Both the position numbers and the translations under genes were made by a program. From contig CAYVVD010000007.1 of NCBI GenBank assembly GCA_964454975.1, forward strand, positions 78,256-142,255: a DNA stretch of 64,000 nucleotides. The letters run 5' to 3'. This document shows, piece by piece, positions 45,828-54,984 of the stretch. How positions within the stretch are numbered: the stretch's first letter is position 1; each line of letters opens with the position of its first letter. This stretch comes from CAYVVD01 sp964454975. GTDB taxonomy: Bacteria > Bacteroidota > Ignavibacteria > Kapaibacteriales > UBA2268. The notes under the pieces were generated by a model that ran no database searches, was not told where the DNA came from, and was given only the letters and a program-made list of their open reading frames with translations.

Positions 45828-47432
45828 ATGAAAAGACGTGACTTTGTTAAGACATCGGCTGCCGTTGGTGCAGGTGCAATGCTCGCCCCCTATATCGCAA
45901 AAGGGGTGCCGTACGAAAAACTTCCTATGGAAACACTCGGTTTCCTCGAAGCGAATACAATACTGATTATAGTCGAACTATTCGGCGGGAACGACGGGCT
46001 AAACACTATCATCCCGCTGCACATGGAGGACAAGTACAAGGAGCTGCGCCCGAGAATTAACATATCAAGGGCTGACGCACGCAGGTTCGCAGATTCAGAT
46101 GTTTATTTCCATCCCGCAATGGTTGACAGTGTTCACAGGGACGGAATGCTTGGCCTTTTTGAGCGTGGCAATCTTGCCGTCGTTCAGAATGTCGGCTATG
46201 AGGATATGACTCTTTCGCACTTCCTCTCGCAGCAGATATGGCTGAGCGGAATAAACGTAAAAGACCCACGAGACCCGCGCCTATTCGAGGGCTGGCTCGG
46301 CCGTTACTTCCTGAGTAAACTGCCGGATTACCCGTCTACGATACCGGAACACCCGCTTGCAATTGCCCTCGACGGAACCGTTCCACTGCTGTTTAAGACA
46401 GAATTGGGGCACATGGCAATCTCGCTTCTTGACCCCGAGAAGTTCTACGAGCAGGGGGGAGGGTTAAGTCCTAAAGACCCGATAATGCAGGGTGATTCTC
46501 TTTATAATACCGAATATAATTTTGTGCATACGATAGCTCGCCAGTCGCAGGAATACTCCGAAGCTATTTATAATGCTTACCAGGCAGGCAAGGACAAAAT
46601 TCAGGTTAATTACACCTCCGGTTCAGAATTTGCGCCTACTCTTTCTGATAAATTCAAACTTATATCGCAATTGATTGCAGGCGGGCTCAAGACAAAGGTT
46701 TATTACATACGCCAGAGCAACTATGATTCTCATGCCCAGCAGATGAATGATCCCCATAGCGGCCAGCACCCGACGCTGCTGCGAGACTTGTCGAGAGGTA
46801 TATCCGAGTTCATGGATGACGCCATCAAGCAGGGCTGGTCTGACAGGGTTGCAGGCATGACTATCTCCGAGTTCGGCAGGAGAGTCTATGACAATGGCTC
46901 GCGCGGCTCAGACCACGGCACGGCGTCAATGGGATTTGTATTCGCTGCCGACGACTATGTGAACGGCGCTACATACGGCCAGCCGCCGGACCTCGAAGAC
47001 CTTGACAGCGGTAACCTCCGCACTGAATACGACTTCCGCCGTGTTTACTCGAATGTACTTAACTCATGGTTCGGAGCAACACAGGATGAAATAGATACTA
47101 TATTTGGTGATTCATTCCTGCCGCTGCCTATACTGGCGAATCGAGTGCTTAGCGTCGAGAACCCGCTTGCGGGCTACACAGGCAGGGAGTTGAATGTTTA
47201 CCCGAACCCGTCAAGGGGCATGGCAACACTCCGCTTCGAGCTAAAAATGCCGTCAAAGGTAAAAATCGGCATATACAATCATTCAGGGCAGAGAGTGGCA
47301 TTGCTCGAATCGGGATACCTGGGTGCAGGTTACCACGAGTACCCTGTTCACTTAGGACAAAGTGGCACTTATGTTATTAACGTAATAGCCGGCAACAAAA
47401 CCTACGCTGCACGGCTTAATGTAGTTATGTAA
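45828..47432 (+). CDS. DUF1501-family protein with Tat-like signal and T9SS sorting domain
   Basis: The 534 residues start with a twin-arginine-like signal (MKRRDFVKTSAAVGAGAMLA). The DUF1501 (sulfatase/alkaline-phosphatase-like) body shows IIVELFGGNDGLNTIIPLH, and near the end GMTISEFGRRVYDNGSRGSD followed by HGTASMGFVFAAD, metal-site motifs of the superfamily. The last 75 residues add a T9SS C-terminal domain (LNVYPNPSRGMATLRFEL; SGTYVINVIAGNKT). So it may be folded before export and then secreted across the outer membrane. It pairs with DUF1800; substrate unknown. Confidence 0.9.
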   Translation: MKRRDFVKTSAAVGAGAMLAPYIAKGVPYEKLPMETLGFLEANTILIIVELFGGNDGLNTIIPLHMEDKYKELRPRINISRADARRFADSDVYFHPAMVDSVHRDGMLGLFERGNLAVVQNVGYEDMTLSHFLSQQIWLSGINVKDPRDPRLFEGWLGRYFLSKLPDYPSTIPEHPLAIALDGTVPLLFKTELGHMAISLLDPEKFYEQGGGLSPKDPIMQGDSLYNTEYNFVHTIARQSQEYSEAIYNAYQAGKDKIQVNYTSGSEFAPTLSDKFKLISQLIAGGLKTKVYYIRQSNYDSHAQQMNDPHSGQHPTLLRDLSRGISEFMDDAIKQGWSDRVAGMTISEFGRRVYDNGSRGSDHGTASMGFVFAADDYVNGATYGQPPDLEDLDSGNLRTEYDFRRVYSNVLNSWFGATQDEIDTIFGDSFLPLPILANRVLSVENPLAGYTGRELNVYPNPSRGMATLRFELKMPSKVKIGIYNHSGQRVALLESGYLGAGYHEYPVHLGQSGTYVINVIAGNKTYAARLNVVM

Positions 47433-47951
47433 AGCGGTTGTTTGTGTCTCCATAAGCATCATTTCCGTTGTGGAGGCCGTGCAAAAATATAATTACTGGT
47501 TGTTCTTCCCCACTCCGGAGAGGAGGGAGAAAAGGTATAAACGTTTATATCCCAAGCAATTAACAGCGCCGCTCTCATTTGGAGAAGAGTCGGGAGTGAG
47601 GTAATTAATCACAGAAAATTTATTAAACATAATACGAAATCGAGAATTCGATATTAATAAACAGGCTGCTCCGGCAGCCTTTTTAATGAAAATAAGATTT
47701 CTACTCCACCTTCACAAAGCGTCTTTGGTAAACTTGCTTGTCGGTTCTGATTCCTTTATTATAGATGCCTGCTTTCGCAGGAACGACATTCTGTCGGACT
47801 GTTCGGCACTTCGAAGATCGTACGGCGAACTATGCATTGGGTACTATCCCAACATTTTGGTTAAAAAAAATCCATAAATTATAAAATCAATTAAACGCTT
47901 TGTATTTTTGATACTTGCTCTTTTAACACGGACTTAACTTTACGCCTGGAC
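47433..47951. other. Intergenic region with repeats, no supported gene
   Basis: About 520 bases lie before gatE. They contain a partial inverted pattern built on CCGGAGAGGAGGGAG and GGAGAAGAGTCGGGAGTG (47513-47600) and the hairpin CCTGCTTTCGCAGG (47769-47782), both typical of dispersed intergenic elements. A 63-codon frame at 47686-47877 covers these and has no ribosome-binding site. The gatE promoter should lie at the right end; TATTTTTG at 47903-47910 fits the Bacteroidetes -7 element TAnnTTTG, but no -33 partner is clear. Confidence 0.5.
47663..47685 (+). terminator. Rho-independent terminator
   Basis: The seven-base-pair stem AGGCTGC/GCAGCCT with loop TCCG runs into TTTTTAATG. It lies about 230 bases after the DUF1501 gene and blocks read-through towards gatE. 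Confidence 0.85.
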
Positions 47952-49892
47952 ATGGATATGAGCGAAAATTTCTACGACTTTGAATTCAAGGCATTTGACG
48001 AGATGACTCCGGAAGATTTTGCCCGCGTAGGCTTTAAATCCGGCCTTGAAGTACACCAGCAATTATTGACCGACAGGAAGCTGTTCTGCCGCTGCCCTGC
48101 CGGGAAATATACCCATGAATATGATGCGGAAATTCTGCGCCACATGCGCCCGACTCTCTCCGAACTCGGCGAGTACGATGGTACGGCGCTCATGGAATTC
48201 AAAACCAAAAAGAATATTATATACAGGATACACCACGAGTCGGTCTGTACTTATGAAATGGACGACACACCTCCATTCATGATAAATGACCAGGCCCTGG
48301 ACATTGCCCTGGAAATCGGCCTGCTCCAGGATTCTACAATCGTGGATGAACTCCACATTGCCCGCAAGCAGTACCTGGACGGCTCTATCCCTACCGGCTT
48401 CCAGCGGACTGCAATCGTGAGCGTGGGCGGGCGGATTCCCTATAAGGACAGGTATATCAATATGATTCAGATGTCCATAGAGGAAGATTCCTGCCGAGAG
48501 GAAAGCGATATAGGCCACGACCGTATTTATATAACCGACCGGCTTGGTATGCCGCTCATCGAAACCGTTACGCATCCTGAAATGAAAACTCCGGTGGAAG
48601 TTGCCGAGGTATGCGAAATTATACGCAGGTTGTCACGTAGCACCGGCAAAGTGCGCACTGGAATCGGAGCAGGAAGAGAGGACGTTAACGTAAGCGTAGA
48701 AGGTGGCACAAGGGTTGAAATCAAAGGTGTGCCCCGCATCAAGGAAATCCCCCTGCTTACTTATAACGAGGCAATGCGCCAGTGGAATCTGCTCAGGCTC
48801 CGCGAGGAACTAAAAAGGCGAGAAATAACAGAGGAGACATTCGAGGCGTATTTCAGGGATGTTACAAAAATTCTACGCAAGACAAAATTCCAGCCTATTC
48901 ATGATGCCATTGCTGAAAAAAAATTGGCCAATTGCGTTGTGCTGAAAGGATTCAAAGGCCTGCTAAACTGGCAGACCCAGACTGATACATATTTCTCAAA
49001 GGAAATTTCTGACCGCGTTCGTGTAATTGCATGTCTTACAAGGCTTCCGAATATCATCCATTCTGACAATCCGAGCGAGACAATTTCCACAAATGAGTGG
49101 AATAAAATACGGAAGCTTGTCAATGCCGGGGATAATGATACACTGGTACTGGTTTGGGGCGGTAAAGAAGACGTTGAATGTGGCTCCAACGAGATAATAA
49201 TTCGTGCTAAAGAAGCAACCGAGGGTATACCATCTGAGACGCGACAGGCAAACCGCGACGGCACTAATGGCTTCGAGCGGATTCTGCCTGGCCCTGAGAG
49301 AATGTACCCGGATACAGACCTCCCCCCAAGAAGGATTACGAAAGAGCGCTTCGAGGAAATAGCTTCGCAGATGCCCGAGAGAGTCTGGGAAAGGGAAAAT
49401 TGGTACAAGGTGCTTGAACTTCCTCATTCAATAGCATATTCTCTGGCTGTTTCCAAATTTGCCGACACATTCAAGCGTGCTGTTAATGATCTGGATCTTC
49501 CTCTATTGCTTGCTGCTTATGCTTTGATCATTTATCCCAAAAAGCTGCACAAAAAGGGCTATGACACCGGCGTCCTGACACCCGAAGTCTTTGAGAAAGT
49601 TTTCGAGGCATACAAACACGAGCGCATTGTTAAGGATGGTATATATTATGCATTGCGGAACATCTGCCTCGCCGGAGAATATAGCAAAGAACTATTTCCT
49701 ACTGTCGCTAACGGTTCGGAGGTTCGCAAGGCTTATGATTCTTCCTTGAAAGAACTGAAAAAAATGAAAATTAGGAAGCAGGAGATGGCTCCCAAACTGC
49801 TTACAGGGCTTGTAATGGGCTATCTGCGAGGCCGAGTTGACGGGGCTATGGTTCAAAATTACATAAAAGATAATTTCAAAGCGAGGGAGTAA
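47952..49892 (+). CDS. gatE: Archaeal-type Glu-tRNA(Gln) amidotransferase subunit E
   Basis: This 646-residue protein matches GatE, the kinase/transamidase subunit of the archaeal GatDE enzyme that converts Glu-tRNA(Gln) to Gln-tRNA(Gln). It starts with the GatB/E cradle domain (VGFKSGLEVHQQLLTDRKLF) and has IGAGREDVNVSVEGGTRVEI. Between about residues 320 and 430 is the GAD (AspRS-like) insertion that separates GatE from GatB, with WNKIRKLVNAGDNDTLVLVW and EGIPSETRQANRDGTNGFER. GPERMYPDTDLPPRRI follows, then a YqeY-like helical tail. Bacterial GatB is about 480 residues and lacks the insertion. Its stop shares a base with the gatD start (TAATG). Confidence 0.93.
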   Translation: MDMSENFYDFEFKAFDEMTPEDFARVGFKSGLEVHQQLLTDRKLFCRCPAGKYTHEYDAEILRHMRPTLSELGEYDGTALMEFKTKKNIIYRIHHESVCTYEMDDTPPFMINDQALDIALEIGLLQDSTIVDELHIARKQYLDGSIPTGFQRTAIVSVGGRIPYKDRYINMIQMSIEEDSCREESDIGHDRIYITDRLGMPLIETVTHPEMKTPVEVAEVCEIIRRLSRSTGKVRTGIGAGREDVNVSVEGGTRVEIKGVPRIKEIPLLTYNEAMRQWNLLRLREELKRREITEETFEAYFRDVTKILRKTKFQPIHDAIAEKKLANCVVLKGFKGLLNWQTQTDTYFSKEISDRVRVIACLTRLPNIIHSDNPSETISTNEWNKIRKLVNAGDNDTLVLVWGGKEDVECGSNEIIIRAKEATEGIPSETRQANRDGTNGFERILPGPERMYPDTDLPPRRITKERFEEIASQMPERVWERENWYKVLELPHSIAYSLAVSKFADTFKRAVNDLDLPLLLAAYALIIYPKKLHKKGYDTGVLTPEVFEKVFEAYKHERIVKDGIYYALRNICLAGEYSKELFPTVANGSEVRKAYDSSLKELKKMKIRKQEMAPKLLTGLVMGYLRGRVDGAMVQNYIKDNFKARE

Positions 49893-51280
49893 TGCCGGAT
49901 AGCGAAGATTATAAAGGATACCGAGGTGTTGCACTTGAAACACTGCAAAAGTACGAAGCAAAAATTTGGAGCGACGTTAACATAAAAACAGCAGGCGGTG
50001 TTTTCAACGGCCTGATACTTCCCCGCTCTGAAACGGCTGATGACTTGCACATTGTCGTAAAGTTGATTACTGGTTACAATGTTGGGGTGGCTGCCGAAAA
50101 AGTGCAGGACATTCGGATTAAAGGCCGCAAGGTAGCAAATTATAAAATACCCGAAAAGGAATTTCCTTACGAAAAACACAAACCCCGCGTTAAGCTGTTC
50201 GGAACAGGCGGAACAATTGCTTCCCGACTGGATTACCGCACTGGCGCAGTAATTCCTGCATTCTCGCCCGGTGAGCTGTACGGCTCTGTGCCTGAACTTG
50301 CCGATTACTGCAACCTTGAGACAGAAAAGCTCTATGGTGTGTTCAGCGAGAACATGGGCCCGGCACAGTGGATTGGCACTGCCGAAGCAATTGCCAACGA
50401 AATTGAAAAGGGTGTGCAGGGTATCGTTATCGGGCATGGAACAGACACTATGCACCATACTGCGGCAATACTCTCGTTCATGATTCAGAACTCACCCGTG
50501 CCGATTGTGATGGTCGGTTCCCAGCGCTCCAGCGACAGGCCGTCATCTGATGCGGCGCTTAACCTTATCCACAGCGTTAAGACCGCTGCAGAAAGCGACA
50601 TTGCCGAGACTGTTGTCTGTATGTTTGGCCCTACGTCGGACCAATACGGTCTCCTACACAGGGGGACGCGTGTCCGCAAGATGCATTCCAGCTACCGCTC
50701 TACTTTCCGCACAATTGGGGATATTCCGATTGCGATGGTTGATAAGGACAAAATTACACCCCTCCGCAAGGACTACAAGAAACGCCGCAAGGATAAAAAC
50801 TTTATGCTGAAGCCTTACTTCGAAGAGAAGGTCGGCATGATATACTACTATCCCAATATGCTTCCGGATATGGTTGATTCAATGATTGCCAGCGGCTATC
50901 GTGGCATAGTAATCGCCGGAACCGGGCTGGGCCATGTGAACAAGCCACTCTACCCCGCGCTGCAGCGAGCAAAGGACGCAGGCGTTGCCGTTTACATGAC
51001 GGTACAGACACTCTGGGGCTATGTTCAGATGTACGTTTACGAAACGGGCCGCGAGATGATGCAGCTCGGAGTTATTCCTGCTGCCAACATGCTTCCCGAA
51101 GTAGCTTATGTGAAGCTCGGCTGGGCGCTCGGTCAGACTGACGACCTTGAGGAAGTCAAGGACATTATGCTCACTCCCGTGAACGGCGAGACTACTGACC
51201 GCGAACCAAGCAACGGTTACCTGATTTACCAGGGCGGAATACCGGAGGTTGAGAGCTTCATCTCGAAATACAGGAAGTAG
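49892..51280 (+). CDS. gatD: Archaeal-type Glu-tRNA(Gln) amidotransferase subunit D
   Basis: GatD is the asparaginase-like glutaminase that supplies ammonia to GatE. The 462 residues have the N-terminal GatD-specific beta domain (DYKGYRGVALETLQKYEAKI; VFNGLILPRSE) and an AnsA-type domain with the complete catalytic set: Thr108 in FGTGGTIAS, Thr184 and Asp185 in GHGTDTMHHT, and Lys263 in HRGTRVRKMHSSYR. QRSSDRPSSDAALNLI is the GatD form of the substrate loop. The N-terminal domain separates it from ordinary asparaginases (about 330 residues). Start and gatE stop overlap by one base, so translation is coupled. An enzyme with both subunits intact should be active. Confidence 0.93.
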   Translation: MPDSEDYKGYRGVALETLQKYEAKIWSDVNIKTAGGVFNGLILPRSETADDLHIVVKLITGYNVGVAAEKVQDIRIKGRKVANYKIPEKEFPYEKHKPRVKLFGTGGTIASRLDYRTGAVIPAFSPGELYGSVPELADYCNLETEKLYGVFSENMGPAQWIGTAEAIANEIEKGVQGIVIGHGTDTMHHTAAILSFMIQNSPVPIVMVGSQRSSDRPSSDAALNLIHSVKTAAESDIAETVVCMFGPTSDQYGLLHRGTRVRKMHSSYRSTFRTIGDIPIAMVDKDKITPLRKDYKKRRKDKNFMLKPYFEEKVGMIYYYPNMLPDMVDSMIASGYRGIVIAGTGLGHVNKPLYPALQRAKDAGVAVYMTVQTLWGYVQMYVYETGREMMQLGVIPAANMLPEVAYVKLGWALGQTDDLEEVKDIMLTPVNGETTDREPSNGYLIYQGGIPEVESFISKYRK

Positions 51281-51306
51281 TGAATCCATTTAGTGTTTAT
51301 TTACCT

Positions 51307-51393
51307 TGTCATGCCCGGCTTGACCGGGCATCTGACATAATCGCACTACAGTTTTATGTTTAGGGTTTAATTAGTCTGTCATGCCCGGCTTGA
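51307..51393. repeat. Direct repeat with palindrome (TGTCATGCCCGGCTTGA)
   Basis: The 17-base sequence occurs twice, at 51307-51323 and 51377-51393. The first copy continues as a hairpin, ATGCCCGG/CCGGGCAT, inside 51307-51337. The rest of the region between gatD and the next gene (51281-51476) holds nothing else I recognise. Such motifs are typical dispersed palindromes of related genomes. Confidence 0.7.
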
Positions 51394-51476
51394 TGTTATA
51401 TCAGACTACCCAACTAACAACATTTTAATTACCTTGCCGTCAGGCAATTTGATTCAATTCAGGGTCGGTACGCAAT

Positions 51477-52028
51477 ATGAAAATCTGGAATAAAATTGGT
51501 GCATTGCTTTTGCTTTGCACCATGGCTCTTTACGCCAATGAAGAATGGAAACGCTTTGAAGACCGCAGCGGACGTATTTCGCTCGAACTACCACGCAGGT
51601 GGTTTTATAAGGCAATAGATGAGGGTCCGAATAAGCAGATGTTTGTGTCCGTGGAGAAACTTGCAAGCGAAACTGACCAATTCATGACTGGTGTTAGCAC
51701 TACCTTCCTCGATAACCTCCAGCCATTCGACCACCTTTCCGATGAAAACCTGATGAAAGTACTTCGCCACTTAATGGAAAAGGAAGGAGCTAAGTACAAT
51801 GAATTTTCAGTGCTGAGCCAGGAAATATTCAGGATCTCCGGTTACCGTGGCGGGATGTTCGAGATTTCGTTCCGTATAACCAGGAATGATGAACTTATTC
51901 AAATGTACCAGCTTAGCCTGATCGCCCAAAGTAACCTTGCAATAATCACATACGAAAGCCCTGTCGCAAAGTGGCTTGATTATCGAGATACTTTTCTTCG
52001 ATCAATAGAAACCATAAAAATTAATTAA
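51477..52028 (+). CDS. Exported PsbP-like small protein
   Basis: This 183-residue protein has a signal peptide (MKIWNKIGALLLLCTMALYA) followed by a single domain starting WKRFEDRSGRISLELPRRW. The opening strand pair, the middle helix (LSDENLMKVLRHLMEKEG) and the closing YESPVAKWLDYRDTFLRSIE resemble PsbP/MOG1-type folds (DUF1795 and relatives), but the family is not certain. It is probably periplasmic. The last eight bases overlap the end of the convergent ptsI. Confidence 0.62.
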   Translation: MKIWNKIGALLLLCTMALYANEEWKRFEDRSGRISLELPRRWFYKAIDEGPNKQMFVSVEKLASETDQFMTGVSTTFLDNLQPFDHLSDENLMKVLRHLMEKEGAKYNEFSVLSQEIFRISGYRGGMFEISFRITRNDELIQMYQLSLIAQSNLAIITYESPVAKWLDYRDTFLRSIETIKIN

Positions 52029-53766
52029 GGTCGAGAATTATCCTGATTTCCTCATGGGTGGAGCTATTTAGCACGCGTTTCGTGAGCTGAAGCGCTTTTT
52101 CAAATGATGTGTTTCTGATTCGGTGCTTTGTTTCGAGCAGAGTTGATGGGGCAACGCTGAACTCATCCACCCCAAGCCCGATTAATAGCTGGGTTGCTGC
52201 AGAGTGCCCCGCCAGTTCCCCGCAGATGCTTACCGGTATGTGGTTTTTGTGGGCAGCGTCCACAGTCATTTTAATCATATGTATTATTGCGGGATGAAAT
52301 GGATCATAAACGTCCGCAACCATTTCATTTGTTCTGTCTGCTGCTATTGCATATTGCGTAAGGTCGTTGGTCCCAATGCTGAAAAATGATGTTATTTCAG
52401 CAAGCTTTTTTGCTACATGAACTGCTGCAGGAGTTTCAATCATGACGCCAACAGGTATGTTATTGTCAAATTCAATATGAGCATCTCGTAGCTCCTGCTT
52501 GCATTTTTCAATTATTTCCAGGGAATGCTGGACTTCATCAACATTCGAAATCATCGGCAGCATCAATCTGATATTTTTGTTAACAGAAGCCCCGAGGATT
52601 GCTCTTAGCTGAGTTTTAAAAATGTCCTGCCTTTGAAGTAAAAACCTTATCCCACGGAAACCAAGAGCCGGGTTGTTTTCATGATAGGGATACTCCAGGT
52701 GTGGTTTATCGCTGCCAAAGTCAAACACCCGGATAGTAACCGGCCTGGGATATGCCATGTTGGCTATCTTGGAGTATTGCTTGTATTGTTCTTCCCAGTT
52801 TGGAATGTGATTCATATAAAGCATGAGGCTTTCGGAGCGGACAAGTCCAAAACCTTCGGAATTAAGACTTAATGCATTCTTTACATCCTCAAGAGTGTCT
52901 GCGTTGCTCTGAAGAGATATGCTCTTTCCGTCGGTAGTTACAGCAGAGAGTTTTATTAATGCGCCAAGCTCTTCTTTGTGGCGGTCGGCATCCTGCTTCC
53001 GCGTCCTCCAGTCCGATTTTGTCTTTCTGCCGGGATTTGTAAATATCCTGCCAGTGAACCCATCGACAATTATTTCATCGCCTGCGCTAATTTTTTTTGT
53101 GGCTGATGTAATACCAATCACTGCGGGGATTTCAAAGGAACGGGCAAGAATAGAAGTATGAGAAGCGATTCCGCCAACCTCGGTTACAATTGCAGCTACT
53201 TTTGCATCGCGGTAGTGAATCATGTCAGATGTCGAAACTGACTGAGCCACAACAATGCTACCCGGTTTAATAGCATGCCTTCCCGATTTCCTGCGCAATG
53301 CAGATAAGAAACGCTGCTTCAAATGTTCGAGTTCAGCAGCGCGTTCCCGAAGCAGAGAGTCTTTGGATTTTTTAAAGAAATCCTTTTGTTTTTCAATCTC
53401 TTTAATTACCGAATTTTCGGCGCTTTTCCCCGACTCAATATAATTGCAAATGGCTTCTTTGAGAAGCGGGTCGTTCAATATCAACAAGTTAGATTCAATT
53501 ATTGAGCTTACTGAACTCTCGTCGTGACGAACCCTTTCCTTAAGCTCCTCATACTCTTGATTGATGTTGTTCAGTGCATTCAGGAACCTGTCTTTTTCCC
53601 CCTGGATTTCAACTATATCAATTTTTTCATCGCGATGGCTTATGCTTTCATTAATCAGCACAAGCGCCTTACCAAAAGCAATACCCGGAGAACTTGGTAT
53701 TCCTCTGAGAGTGAATTCTTTATGAGCGCTTATAACTGAGCTGTGTATTTTCTCTTCTTTCTGCAT
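52021..53766 (-). CDS. ptsI: Phosphoenolpyruvate-protein phosphotransferase (enzyme I)
   Basis: Enzyme I takes the phosphate from PEP and passes it to HPr. The 581 residues match the usual 570-580. The N-terminal HPr-binding and swivel domains lead to the phosphorylated His203 in TEVGGIASHTSILARSFEIP; the PEP-binding C-terminal barrel shows GLVRSESLMLYMN, GFRGIRFLLQRQDIFKTQLR and DLTQYAIAADRTNEMVAD, and the active-site cysteine in ISICGELAGH-like context (PVSICGELAGH). The start overlaps the HPr stop (TGATG). No EII gene is in the window, so sugar uptake by this PTS cannot be judged here. Confidence 0.95.
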   Translation of the reverse strand: MQKEEKIHSSVISAHKEFTLRGIPSSPGIAFGKALVLINESISHRDEKIDIVEIQGEKDRFLNALNNINQEYEELKERVRHDESSVSSIIESNLLILNDPLLKEAICNYIESGKSAENSVIKEIEKQKDFFKKSKDSLLRERAAELEHLKQRFLSALRRKSGRHAIKPGSIVVAQSVSTSDMIHYRDAKVAAIVTEVGGIASHTSILARSFEIPAVIGITSATKKISAGDEIIVDGFTGRIFTNPGRKTKSDWRTRKQDADRHKEELGALIKLSAVTTDGKSISLQSNADTLEDVKNALSLNSEGFGLVRSESLMLYMNHIPNWEEQYKQYSKIANMAYPRPVTIRVFDFGSDKPHLEYPYHENNPALGFRGIRFLLQRQDIFKTQLRAILGASVNKNIRLMLPMISNVDEVQHSLEIIEKCKQELRDAHIEFDNNIPVGVMIETPAAVHVAKKLAEITSFFSIGTNDLTQYAIAADRTNEMVADVYDPFHPAIIHMIKMTVDAAHKNHIPVSICGELAGHSAATQLLIGLGVDEFSVAPSTLLETKHRIRNTSFEKALQLTKRVLNSSTHEEIRIILDLN

Positions 53767-54032
53767 CAGACTTCATCGAATCCGGACTCGAACAAATTAT
53801 AAATGGAATCAGCAGCATTCTGTTCATCTTCGCCTTCGGTAAATAGTAATAGTTTGCATCCTTGCTCGGCTGCAAGTGTCATCACACCTATTATACTCTT
53901 GGCATTTATCCTAAAACCTTCCCTTTCGAGGTAAATCTCCGATTTAAATTTAGCGGCAAGTTTTACAAGTTTTGCAGCCGGCCTTGTGTGTATCCCTGCC
54001 CTGTTTCTTACTGTCAGTTCTTTTTCCGTCAT
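53766..54032 (-). CDS. ptsH: Phosphocarrier protein HPr
   Basis: Starting at the second of two adjacent ATGs (54032) gives 88 residues and the canonical numbering: the PEP-dependent site His15 in RAGIHTRPAA and Ser46 in INAKSIIGVM, the regulatory site of HPr kinase/phosphorylase in other bacteria. The fold is complete. Presence of a serine with the NAKSIIG context hints that HPr kinase exists in this genome. It is the first gene of ptsH-ptsI, with translational coupling to enzyme I. Confidence 0.95.
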   Translation of the reverse strand: MTEKELTVRNRAGIHTRPAAKLVKLAAKFKSEIYLEREGFRINAKSIIGVMTLAAEQGCKLLLFTEGEDEQNAADSIYNLFESGFDEV

Positions 54033-54124
54033 CAATTACCATGGTAAGCAAATTAAACGACTTCAAATTTAACAAATAGTACACACTCGTTAAAGATTAA
54101 TAAAACAAAGGATTTATACAAATT

Positions 54125-54766
54125 TTATTGGAAATATTTGCGAATTGCAGTGTAAACAGCTTCTTCCTTGATAGCGCCCTCCCGCAGTACTTTTACTTCA
54201 TTAACAAGGCTGACAACCGTTGAATCCATCCCTAATCGCGTTTCGCCCATATCAAATATTGCATTGACCTTTCCATAAAAGTAATCGAGGAGCATCTCTA
54301 CATCTACTGAGGACGGTGCACCGGAATAGTTGGCGGACGTTGCTGCTATTGGCACACTGGCGAATTTTGCCATTTCCTGAAAAAACTCATTGGCTGGAAT
54401 TCTGATGCCAATGGTTTCAGTTCCGCCTGATACGATTAGAGGAACTTTTTCTGATTTTTTCAATATTACTGTCAATGGCCCGGGTAGGAATTTTTCAGCC
54501 AAAGGTTTGAGTTCCTTCGGTATTTCACTGACTAATGCATCAATATTATTTATTGAAGCAATATGCGCTGTCAGGGGTTTTTCCCGTGGCCTGTTTTTAA
54601 GCTCGAATATCCTGCTTACAGCCTGGGTATTGTAAAAATTACAGCCTATACCATAAACAGTTTCCGTAGGAAAGCAAATAACAGCTCCTTCGAGGATAAG
54701 CTCTGCAGCACCTGCGGCATAATCACTGATATTTGGCCCTACATTGAAGTATTTCGTGTTCATCAT
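54125..54766 (-). CDS. tsaC: L-threonylcarbamoyladenylate synthase (Sua5/YciO/YrdC)
   Basis: This 213-residue enzyme condenses threonine, bicarbonate and ATP into threonylcarbamoyl-AMP, the first step of the t6A modification of ANN-decoding tRNAs. The YrdC domain is complete: GAVICFPTETVYGIGCNFYN, IFELKNRPREKPLTAHI, LAEKFLPGPLTVILKKSE, and SGGTETIGIRIPANEFFQEM followed by ATSANYSGAPSSVDV. There is no C-terminal Sua5 domain, so this is the short bacterial form. It is monocistronic as far as seen, with no close same-strand partner. Confidence 0.93.
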   Translation of the reverse strand: MMNTKYFNVGPNISDYAAGAAELILEGAVICFPTETVYGIGCNFYNTQAVSRIFELKNRPREKPLTAHIASINNIDALVSEIPKELKPLAEKFLPGPLTVILKKSEKVPLIVSGGTETIGIRIPANEFFQEMAKFASVPIAATSANYSGAPSSVDVEMLLDYFYGKVNAIFDMGETRLGMDSTVVSLVNEVKVLREGAIKEEAVYTAIRKYFQ

Positions 54767-54984
54767 TATTATTCACTTCTTGTTTAGGGGACAATTATAA
54801 AATCAGCTTATTTTAAACAAATAAAATTTAATAATTATTATTCGGCTATTACGCTTTCCTAATTAATAATTATTCACAAATTTAGTTTTTAACAGTCTTG
54901 CCAATTGTTATTTTTTTTGCAATTTTAACCGTTCCATTTTATGTTTTTTTATAAAAGTAGCATGCTAATTATATACGGGGAATT

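Noticed and set aside
47686..47877. 63-residue gene before gatE
   Set aside because: It covers a dispersed palindrome, begins in the terminator tail and lacks a ribosome-binding site.
49892..51280. Ordinary L-asparaginase
   Set aside because: The extra N-terminal domain, the QRSSDRPSSD loop and coupling with gatE identify GatD.
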